This document shows positions 45,401 through 57,400 of a stretch of DNA of 64,000 nt, piece by piece. The translations under genes were made by a program, and so were the position numbers. This stretch comes from Bolinopsis microptera (lineage: Eukaryota; Ctenophora; Tentaculata; Lobata; Bolinopsidae). The notes beneath the pieces are model-generated. The model was not told where the DNA came from. It saw nothing but the letters and a program-made list of their open reading frames with translations, and made no database searches. The stretch is taken from assembly GCF_026151205.1 (NCBI RefSeq), contig NC_087078.1, forward strand, positions 1,030,175 to 1,094,174. Reading direction: 5' to 3'. Within the stretch, counting starts at the first letter, position 1, and each line of letters opens with the position of its first letter.

Positions 45401-48400
45401 TAACTCTAATCTCTAGGGATTAGACCAGTTACAGAGATCCCCATTATTAATATCATTGTTTATATCATTGTTGTATCTTTCATTCAAATTTCTGATTGTT
45501 TCTGAATAAACTCAGTGAAGACAGATTCTAATGGAAATAAATAGCTGAATAACGTATCGACATTTCTACGTCATACTCATATTCTGAAATAGTGTTAATT
45601 CAATTATAACGATCAAGATTCACAGTAAAAATTATTTTACAGTGGATAAATATTTTACAGTTATATATTTTGTTTGAAATAAATTTCGTCGTAAAATTTT
45701 TACAGTGAATCTTGATCGTTATAATTGAATCTGTCTTCACTGAGTCTATTCAGAAACAATCAGAAATTTGAATGAAAGAAACAACAAATGTGTTTATGAG
45801 ACTCAATAACACTACACGAATCCACCAGAATATCATTGTTGTTACATTATTGTTGTTACATTATTGTTATTTTGTTGCAAATGAGGGTGTCACGCAGTTA
45901 CACCTTCAATAAGGACACGTGAAACTTACTGATGGTGTCCTTACGCCGTAAAGCTAAACAGAAACATTTTATAGTCCAGTACTTTTACCCGCTAATATTC
46001 CTGCAAAATATACATGCTACATAATATGTACAGTTTATCTAAAGTAACTAATACAAATATACAAATATACAAATATACATACTACACAATATGTACAGTT
46101 TATCTAAAGTAACTAATACTACATAGTACAATGTACTGATATCCACTACTGTACCGGTAGTGTACACTTGTTTAGTGTTTACTTGTTAAATGTTAAACAG
46201 TGCACACACCACGACCCTGCTTCATTGTAACTACTGTTTCAGTAGTAGTGTAATAGTGTGCTAGTGCAGTAGTGTGCTAGTGTAGTATGTACTACTAATA
46301 GTGTAACTTAACTAGCACGTGTAGTAACTAGTGTAGTAACTAGTGTAGTAACTAGTGTAGTAACTAGTGTAGTAACTAGTGTAGTAACTAGTGTAGTAAC
46401 TAGTGTAGTAACTAGCACGTGTTGTAACTAGTGTAGTAACTAGTGTAGTAACTAGTGTAGTAACTAGTGTAGTAACTAGTGTAGTAACTAGTGTAGTAAC
46501 TAGTGTAGTAACTAGTGTAGTAACTAGTGTAGTAACTAGTGTAGTAACTAGTGTAGTAACTAGTGTAGTAACTAGTGTAGTAACTAGTGTAGTAACTAGT
46601 GTAGTAACTAGTGTAGTAACTAGTGTAGTAACTAGTGTAGTAACTAGTGTAGTAACTAGTGTAGTAACTAGTGTAGTAACTAGTGTAGTAACTAGCACGT
46701 GTTGTAACTAGTGTAGTAACTAGTGTAGTAACTAGTGTTGTAACTAGTGTAGTAACTAGTGTAGTAACTAGTGTAGTAACTAGTGTAGTAACTAGTGTAG
46801 TAACTAGTGTAGTAACTAGTGTAGTAACTAGTGTAGTAACTAGCACGTGGTGTAACTAGTGTAGTAACTAGCACGTGTTGTAATTACACAGCAACTTTGC
46901 TAACTACCAGCTAACAAGCTCCAACGAGAGTTAAACTTTACCAGTAACTACACTTTACTTTATATTATATATTATACATTTAGTAACGGTTTTAAACACA
47001 ACAGTAATAAGCTTTGTATGTGACTGACAGTGTACCTGACTCTAACACCTGATAAACACGTGCAGTATTACTGTACCACGTGCAGTATTACTGTACCACG
47101 TGCAGTATCACTGTACCACGTGCAGTATTACTGTACCACGTGCAGTATTACTGTACCACGTGCAATATTACTGTACCACGTGCAGTATTACTGTACCACG
47201 TGCGTCGTGCAGTATTACTGTACCACGTGCAGTATTAGTGTACCACGTGCAGTATTACTGTACCACGTGCAGTATTACGGTACCACGTGCAGTATTACTG
47301 TACCACGTGCAGTATTACTGTACCACGTGCAGTATTACTGTACCACGTGCAGTATTACTGTACCACGTGCAGTATTACTGTACCACGTGCAGTATTAGTG
47401 TACCACGTGCGTCGTGCAGTATTAGTGTACCACGTGCAGTATTAGTGTACCACGTGCAGTATTAGTGTACCACGTGCAGTATTACTGTACCACGTGCAGT
47501 ATTACTGTACCACGTGCAGTATTACTGTACCACGTGCAGTATTACTGTACCACGTGCAGTATTACTGTACCACGTGCAGTATTACTGTACCACGTGCGTC
47601 GTGCAGTATTACTGTACCACGTGCGTCGTGCAGTATTGCTGTACCACGTGCAGTATTAGTGTAGCATGACAACTAACAATAATAGAGAACAATAATTAAT
47701 TGCCAGGACAGAACTTCAGGTATTATAGAGTGTCAAGTTAAGATCATATTAATTGTAATATTTGCACAGGCCACAGTTTAACACAGTATTTAAAAAGAAC
47801 AGGTGGCAAGCACTTGAAAAACCTAGCTCTTTCTAGCTTCTTTTTGTTAGACATTAAAATATCACGTTCATAAACAGACGTTTTTAAGATTTATCACAGC
47901 ATGAATTTGGCTATTAATAAATGAAGCATGAGATTTTAGGCAGCGTATTTGATTGAACAAGCTCTAATCACACTGATCACACTAATCACACTGACCTACG
48001 ACAAACCATGCTCACAGTCACACTGCTTGATCTAGAGCTGCCTCCTCATGTTCCCTCAAATAACTAGATATTATGACTTTATGATAACCAGCTTATTAAA
48101 TGTGATTTAAGAAAGGTAGCTGCCAAGACGCTAACTATTTCACTAATTATTGAGATATTAATTATTAATATGTTAATTATGCGCATAGTATGTGCATAGT
48201 ATGTGCATGTAAGCAAGTCACGAATCTAACAAGCACTGTGGTCCGGTTTCTTGTAGCTGATCTAGCTGCCACAGACTCTACATTATTACTCAAATAACTC
48301 ATCATACTACTACTACTTAATATGATAAGGTTATAACAAATAATAATAATAATATGATAATTAATAAATATTAAAAACAATAATAATTAATAAATATTAT

Positions 48401-51400
48401 GGTATGAGATCTGATCACCTACAACTTAACTTCTCAAAGATTTGTAATAATAGGAACTTGTGGGTTGATTGGTTCTCATTCGGGATTTTCATTTAGAATT
48501 AGAAAAAGTCGTTATATTATTGCGGAGCCAGGGTGGGAACTGTCTGCATCTGGCTACAACACTTCCATTACATAATATTAATGATACTCAAATTAGTTGT
48601 TATACAGTAGTGTTGAAAGTATAAATAGTGTTGAAAGTATTATATTAATAATATTCTTTGATTAATTTTAATTTATTTGTTTTTTTAAGTTTTTGTACTA
48701 GGGTTAATTTTAAATATAATTGTGCTTATGCTTGACTCACTCTGCATTAACAGGCTTAACCGAATATTATTAACCTTTTTACATGCAGTTAAATAATTCG
48801 AATAATGGAGTTTAAATAACCAAATAGTTTACTCTAGCAGCGGGGTGTAGAGTAGTAGTACAGTAGTACAGTAGTACAGCGTAATTAGCAACTCTAACAG
48901 TTAGTCTGATCCAAATACTCAAATAGTTCTATACTGTATTGAGAACGCCGTATCAAGGAATCAGTAAATGTAGAGGATTCTCAGTGTTGATTTGCAGGTA
49001 AATGTAGAAGATTCTCAGTGTTGATTTGCAGGTAAATGTAGAAGATTCTCAGTGTTGATTTGCAGGTAAATGTAGAAGATTCTCAGTGTTGATTCGTGGA
49101 GCTATGGTTAAACTATGTCAAATCTTATTGCACGGGTTTACATACACCTTTAACACGGAGTGCGATGTACAACGTCCTAACTCGAACAATTATTTATTTT
49201 TGAAGCCCTCACTTACTTTAACAAAACCAGCCTCAACTGAAATCCTTCTTGAAAGATAAAATACAATTATCCCTTCTTTTTTTCGTGTTTTCAAGAACCC
49301 ACTTTACCACACTGCTCCACACAGCACCATAAATTAGCTTACACAGTCGTTATCTCCCTGCTATCTCAAACCTCCGTCAGTTTTACAGTAAATCTCAGAT
49401 AAAGATGACCCTTGATGGACCAGCTTGATAGCTCCTATTTGTACTACCATATATGGTATAATTACTCCCCCTTGTGTTTTGATTAGTGCTTAAGACGGAC
49501 GTAACACGCGCGTCAGCTTACGTAGTCCAGGTGCGAGGTTGGGGTGCGGGGTTGGGGTGCGGGGTTGGGGTGCGCCTCACAAGATACTGACTAATAGCTA
49601 ATAAGGAAATTAGAATCTAGAAATTAAAACATGATAGAATAATATCGGGTTTTATTTGTAAATTATTGTGTGAAGATATCTTATAAGCTCCATGGAGAAA
49701 CTGTATCGTATAGTTGTAAAGATATAGTAAATATACAGTGTATGGGCTAGTGGGTCTGCTATAAAACCAGGGGTCAGCATTTTTAACAGAAGTAAAAACA
49801 TTCCAAATATTTGGTTTGCACACGGAAAAAGGTAATCCAATTAGGCAATTAGTCTGGTGGTGTTACCCAGTCAAGGTGCTGTGAAGTATGAAGTATCTAC
49901 TAGATTTCTAACCAGCCAATGAGAGGGAAGTATTTGAGCTGGGAACCAATAAGATTGCTTTATTTAGTCACGTGATAAGAGTGTCTGGAGAAAGTAATAT
50001 GGTAATGAAATTGTATCGTCTGGCGACACATCAAACACTACTCTTTACACTTATTGGGAAATGTGGGACAAAGTGGAGCTGGTTTATAACTTGCTGATAA
50101 CAATTTCAGAGCCTATTAAAGACCGGTTAATGGCTATTTAATAGCCGATTAATGGCCGCGGTGGTTAATGACCGTCTTATTAAAGGATATTGTTGTTGTA
50201 CTCAGATACTGAAGCAAATATGGCCCTATTAAATCACCCTGTATATGGAATCATTACAACACAGAAAAGATGCTCATGTCCGACGACTCATGGGAATTTC
50301 AAATTTGAAGGCTTATCTTGTCCTAAAAATCCTTAAATAGTCACAAAACTTTACTGCTTCGTCTCGTATTTGGTAACCATGGTTACAGTGTGTAACTAGT
50401 GGTAATTTGGTAACCTAGGATTAAAAACTAATGAGGTGGGGTGAAGGAATGCTGGTGTCAAGAGGGATACCCTACAATACCATGTCATCATCAACATTTA
50501 TAGTAAGCAGAACACAGTTATCATGGAAACAGAACACAGTTATCATGGGATTGCGTTAAAGTGGTGAGAGAATTGTCACTAACTTTACTTAGGCTGGAAT
50601 ATATAATAATAATAATGATGTCGTAATGAACCAACGTCATGTAGTGATGTTGAACTAACGTTGAATGTTACTCAGATCAACTCTTCACTGACCTAGACGT
50701 GTCAACTCAAGGGTTTTATAAACCACCACCAGCCTAACAGTATACTAGTAAAGAAGAATCCTCAATAATTAGTAAGAACAAAGAGTTAACCACGTGACAT
50801 AACCACTCCTTCTGTTTATCAAGAGTTAATATATTATTACAGTTTACACTCATGAGAAGCACATGTATTTGTAATGTCATGTACTGTTGGTAATATTGTA
50901 TGTACTTGATAGTTTCAAGTTATGTGACTTTGAACTAAAATGAGAATAGAGAAATAGAATGAAAGTAGGATGAAAGTCAATGTTGTAATTAGAGATAAAA
51001 TTAAAAGTGATAGTAACAATAAAAGTGATCTAACCTGGTGAAGTAAGATTAAAAGTGAACTCCTGGTGAAGTGAGATTAAAAGAGAAAAATGATAGTGAA
51101 AGTGAAACTAACCTGGCAAAGTGATAGTGAAAGTGAAACTAACCTGGTGACCCTGTATTCGGGGTTGTTATTCTCGTCTACAGAGAGGTTATTAACACTA
51201 GGCCAGGGGGACTCAGCCACGCTGTGCCGGTGAGAGGACTGCTCACTGTCGTTATCTAACAACTCCCTACTGCAGGCGAGGTGAGAGGAGGAGAGGAGAG
51301 GGGCTTGGTAAACTCGGTCTGAGGGGACAGAATAGGTTTATTAATTCACCCTGATATTTTTGTGAAATTTTATTTGGAGATAGCAATTGACCAACAAACT

Positions 51401-54400
51401 AGGGCCTGTGACCGAACTTTTGAGGGGGTTCCGGACTCCGGTTGCCCACCGGTGCCGGGCGCCGGCGGGACAGCCACGCCCATTTTTGGTCCCAATTATG
51501 CCAAATCACCTTAACATGCCCAAAATCCAGATTTTAGGTGCTCTACTTGTGGTCCACTGATTAACTCGTACATGAATTTTCATCAAGATTGTACAAAAAA
51601 TGACTGAGTTATGAGCCAAAAACCATATGCCCAAATTTCACACCAAAATCAGGGTGAACCCCCCTTAAGTAGGTAATTTATCAATTTATTTACTAATTGC
51701 TAAATGGCTACTCTTAAAAGGATAGAAGAAAAAGTGAACGCCTTCACTGGTCCATGGCAGTGTGCATATAAACGCGCTCGTTCTTGTGCTGATATTGTTT
51801 GGTGTCAGCGAGTTCTACTGTCAGTTGTCCAAAGGAAGAAATGGGAGTATCATCGCATGGGCATTGATATGTCTAGTGCGTTTGACACGATCAAACGCAC
51901 TACGATTCTTGAACTCCTGAAACTGTGTGGCTGTACTGAGGATGAGCTGAGGATTGTCTGGTTGTTGTTGTCCAACACAAAGCTACGGGTGAAGGTAAAT
52001 GGAGTTCTTTCAGCTGAGTTTTTAAGTCTCCTTGGAGCTTTCCAGGGTGACTGTCTATCCGGCTGTCTGTTCACCCTTGTCTTGGCTGGTGCTTTGAATG
52101 AACTTAGATGGACTATAACAATCAGTTTAGATAGGCCGATCCCCCCGATTACTATTGCTGGCCTTCCACTTGACACTGAATATGCTGATGATGTTGACTT
52201 CAATGATGAAGAGGAAGACAACTTGAGAGCTATTTTGCCCCAGGCAACAGCTATACTCGAGAAATGGAACCTCTTTGTCAATGAAGACAAAACGGACTTC
52301 ACTCATGTTTATTTAGCTAGTACGGGTGAAGTCGACAGTGATGGAAAATTAGTGTCGGGGAATGAAGCATGGAGGAAAAGTATCACTCTAGGGTCCGTCT
52401 TGTGTAGCAAAGCTGATATTCAGCGTCGCATAAACCTGGGATATGCTGCCTTTAACAATTACAAGAAGGCCTGGAGTGATAAACTGCCCCTAAACAAACG
52501 TCTAATACTGTATAATGCTTTAGTCGTATCGGTTCTTATGTACAACTCATCCTGTTGGGCCGTCCCCAAAATATTCCTTGAAAAACTAGATGTTGTTCAC
52601 CGCAGACATCTTCGCACTATTTTGAATATAAAGTACCCAGGAGTCATCTCCAACAAAAACTTGTATAAACGCTGCAATGCTGAACCATTGTCAGAAAAAG
52701 TGGCCCGTAGTCGGTGGAGAATGTTAGGACATGTTTTGCGGGGTCCTATTGACGGACCAGCGTTTTCTTCCCTCATTTTTGCCATCAATACACTGGACTT
52801 ACCAGGGAGAAGAGGAAGACCCCAAAGCAATCTTTTCTCGCTGATTGTGCATGATTTATGTAAAAGAAATCTTTATTTGAATAATATCTTTGACCTGCAT
52901 TATCTCCGTAATTTGAGTTATGACAAGAGATATTGGCGGAAATTGCAATGAAGTTTTTAATTTTTAGTTTTTGTTTTAGGGAAAGATTAGACTCGGGCGT
53001 TGTTTTTTTAACTATCCCTTGTTTAGAACTTTGATTTAATAATAATAATAATTGCTAAATAGATTGGATTGCTCTGTATAGTGTCACAGCTCAACTTTTC
53101 GGTATTCGGTAACACCGACAAATTCTCCATGTCTATAATAATTGGTCTGGACTATAAAGAACTTCTGCAGTGTGAAGTCCTCCTGAAACCTCAAATCACA
53201 TACTTCGGAGCTTTAGTACTGGACGGGTTAAGTAAAAGGCGGCCAGTATAAGAAGCCAGTTTAATTGTCGTTATAGTCAGCCAGATGGTCGCTCAGCTGC
53301 ACAAAAACATGTGAAGACCTTTTTATTTCCCAGGAATTCTTCTTTTTAACTAACTAAGTATCTGATATTTGCCTTGCTAGGACAGTTCTAAATCCATATG
53401 AATCTACTAACTAGCTATAGTTCCCTTATTTCAACGAACACTGATTTGAGGTTTTGTAGCTGTAGCTTCTCCCGCATACCGGGATGAGTTTTGTAATTTC
53501 GATACCCAGAAGTAAAGTTATGACCCGTTGAAAAATATTGTTTTTATCATAAAATGCTCATAAAATTTCTAACACGCCAATTATTCTGTCACCCTGCTGT
53601 ATAAAGCCTGTCCAAACAAGTTGTGCAAGTTGTGCAGTGTGAAGCTGTCCTGAAACTTGAATCACATACTACAGTAAACACTGGTTAGTAAGGTTCTTTA
53701 ACTGCTTTGTCCACATATTATTCACTTGCCGGTATGTCGATCAGCAGTCGTTTATATTTCTACTGTAAAGTTTTGTTGTTCAATTCCTCGTACAGTTACA
53801 TCGTACAGTACGAGGTGGAATTATTGACGTTTTGCGAGCAAGTTGAGCCGACATAAGAACTAACATTGAATTATTAACTCTCAAAGATATAATGCGCATA
53901 AATTTAAACAGTTCTTATCGATACCTCACATTTTTATCAACACCTGTTTATTCTTGTTGTGATGTCTAATGGAGTGGCGGCTAAAAATGATCGAGATCAT
54001 TCTGTTTTGCTGACCCAATCAAAATACAGACAGTAAATGTTAGAGGATGCCACCGGTCATTTCTGAAGCCTCTTTTATTTGGTAACACTATTCAACACTA
54101 TTGTATTGTTGCTGTAGTTTAAGAATAGTCGCTTAGCTCCACAATTTGAAGATATCTTTTGAAGACTTTGTGTTTTAACTGAATTACAAGTATCGTTACA
54201 GTATCGTTACAGTATCGTTACAGTATCGTTACAGTATCGTTACAGTATCGTTACAGTATCGTTACAGTATCGTTACAGTATCGTTACAGTATCGTTACAG
54301 TATCGTTACAGTATCGTTAAAGTATCGTTACAGTATCGTTACAGTATCGTTACAGTATCGTTACAGTATCGTTACAGTATCGTTACAGTATCGTTACAGT

Positions 54401-57400
54401 ATCGTTACAGTATCGTTACAGTATCGTTACAGTATCGTTACAGTATCGTTACAGTATCGTTACAGTATCGTTACAGTATCGTTACAGTATCGTTACAGTA
54501 TCGTTACAGTATCGTTACAGTATCGTTACAGTATCGTTACAGTATCGTTACAGTATCGTTACAGTATCGTTACAGTATCGTTACAGTATCGTTACAGTAT
54601 CGTTACAGTATCGTTACAGTATCGTTACAGTATCGTTACAGTATCGTTACAGTATCGTTACAGTATCGTTACAGTATCGTTACAGTATCGTTACAGTATC
54701 GTTACAGTATCGTTACAGTATCGTTACAGTATCGTTACAGTATCGTTACTATATGTGTTGCTATAGTTACAGCCTGACTGAGTGACTGTGTTGCTATTAG
54801 TCAGGCTGACAACTATTGATGTTCCCTTTAAAGTACTCTGATTTGATGTCCTGTATATGTCACATAGTCCGCGTGACAGTGACCAGTCAGGTCACCGGTT
54901 AGCTATCAACCCCTGCTTTGTGAACACAGCCAGCCAGGAGTGGGTGGGTATGTGACTCAGTCAGGTGGTTACCACGTGACTGGAGGGAACCACGTGACTG
55001 GAGGGAACCACGTGGTTACCACGTGACTGGAGGGAACCACGTGGTTACCACGTGACTGGAGGGAACCACGTGGTTACCACGTGACTGGAGGGAACCACGT
55101 GACTGGAGGGAACCACGTGACTGGAGGGAACCACGTGACTGGAGGGAACCACGTGACTGGAGGGAACCACGTGACTGGAGGGAACCACGTGACTGGAGGG
55201 AACCACCTCTCTCGTTGCTAGTGGGCGGGTCAAACCACCGCTAACAATGTTGATACCCGCCGTCAGCTGTCGTCCAGTAGTACTTAGCTTTGTAGGTTAA
55301 AACTCGTGAGATCTTAATTCAGTAAATGTTTCAAACTATCAGGTAAGTGACTGCTCGTTTTGTGTGCGCTGGTCTTTTATAGTTAACTTTCTGGGCAGCA
55401 GTAGTAGTAGTAGTAGTAGTTATTCATCCTTCGTCATTCCACAGATTTTGTGATTTGTATGTATATTTTACCGAGGACATGATCATGAACATTATTATAA
55501 TGGCGTATTGAGGTCACACTTTTTGAGATTTACAGGTGTGCGGGTGGGTACTGTATTTTACAAAAACACCGGAAACAGGAATTATGACAGGGTCAGTCAC
55601 GTGACTAGATATTTACCCGCAAAAGATGAAAGATGCACAGTTTGCAAGGTTTCAAATTTTATTACAGTTATATTGCTATAAAATATAAATTATGTGTCGT
55701 ACTTTCTCAAATATCCTCCCTGATAAAAATAGAACACAGCAAACATATTGTAACTTGGTGAAGGGGCAGCGTGCGCGGCTGGTAATCTTGAGGTTGCGAG
55801 TTCGAGCCTGGTCATGTAGCATTGGTACGTGGGCTAAACTATCCGTTTAAGATACTACTACTACTACTACATACACTGAGTATAGATCACACAATCTGCT
55901 GTGTTCTAACATTTCAGAGCTGTAATTACTTGGTAGTAATGTGTAACTTGGAAACATTAATAACCAAGTAAAATAAACGTGAAACTATTTAAAAAACCTG
56001 TCTCTTAATAGTTAATAACTTACAGTAAGCTTTACTATAAAGCTTACCCTAAAAAGTTAATCAAAACTAATGAGAAATTAGTCACTCTCTGCTCACTCAA
56101 TTAAACTACAAAGCTTTCCAATTATCTAAAGTCAAGCACGAAAGCGCCCATCAGCAATTTGTCCAAAACCAGAAACCTAACTCATGAAGGAAACTTGTGT
56201 CAGGGGAGGGAAACATGATGATAACCTTTAACCACGTGCTCTTTATTCTTGAGTAGATCTCTTTATCATCTTATTAAACAGCCTTCAAGACTTTATTTTG
56301 TGTAAGCTTGGCTTTTCTCTGTGATGCTGCTTTGATGGTGGCGTGAATTAATTCCACTGCTTTTTCACTTTGCCAACTGCTCGTGACTAACGTGATAGTG
56401 GAATTTAATTTAGCTCTACCACGTGCACAGTACGGTATGAAAATACCGTTGCCATTCAATGTTGTATGTTGTTGGACATACCACATGTCATTCAAATTAA
56501 TACAATTCAAGTAAAGATAGACGAATTCTAGAGTGGATTCTTTTGGAGGCAATCCTTTATTCAAAATGATCAAGCGGTTTAATTTGTCCAGACCAGTCAG
56601 TGTACATTATTTCGATACAATTCGTTTTGTTTGACTCGATTTGACAGACACATGTCACATAGTCTCTTTTCGGGTAGTCTCCTTTTCTGTTTAACACACG
56701 AGACGGTCCTGTATCTCTGTGTATATCTAGATACCAATCTGTGTGTATCTAATATCTATGTGTGTATCCAGATACCAATCTGTGTATATCTAGATACCAA
56801 TCTGTGTGTATCTAGATACCAATCTGTGTGTATCTAGATACCAAACTGTGTGTATCCAGATACCAATCTGTGTATATCTAGATACTAAACTGTGTGTATC
56901 CAGATACCAAACTGTGCGTATCTAGATACCAATCTGTGTGTTAAAGTATGGTCAGTTATATGAGCTAATCGCTCATTTTTGAAATTTCTCAGATAGGGAA
57001 AATAAATATTTGTATCGGCTTTCGAACATTGCATCGTAATGACTTTTGAATAGGCTAAAAATGGTCGTAATGGCGACATTTATGTACAACTTATGAAGCA
57101 ACATATTCCAAAAAACATTATTGGCTAAAAATGATTTTAGCCATGCGCTGACCCAGTTGTTAACTTTTGACAGAAACCTGTTGGACACTTCTGGACTTGT
57201 CTAAACTAACCCCAATGAACGCATTTGTCTTGCTCTTGTTTTAATGTCGCTTTGTTCACCATCAATTACGTGATATTACTGGTGATGTCTGCTTAACTTG
57301 GCATAAATGCAATAAAAACAGTTCTGAACGTAAAAGCTACCCATTCAATACTTAAATAACTTTTGACAGGATTTATTTTGTTAGCCTTAAGATGGGAGAC

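Noticed and set aside
46312-47659. VTTL, SYYT and AVLLYHVQYY repeat proteins
   Set aside because: Direct translations of 12-bp and 20-bp arrays in an intron.
55765-55850. Functional tRNA gene
   Set aside because: Has A- and B-box-like motifs but no closing acceptor stem, and ends in a simple-repeat tail; SINE is the better reading.
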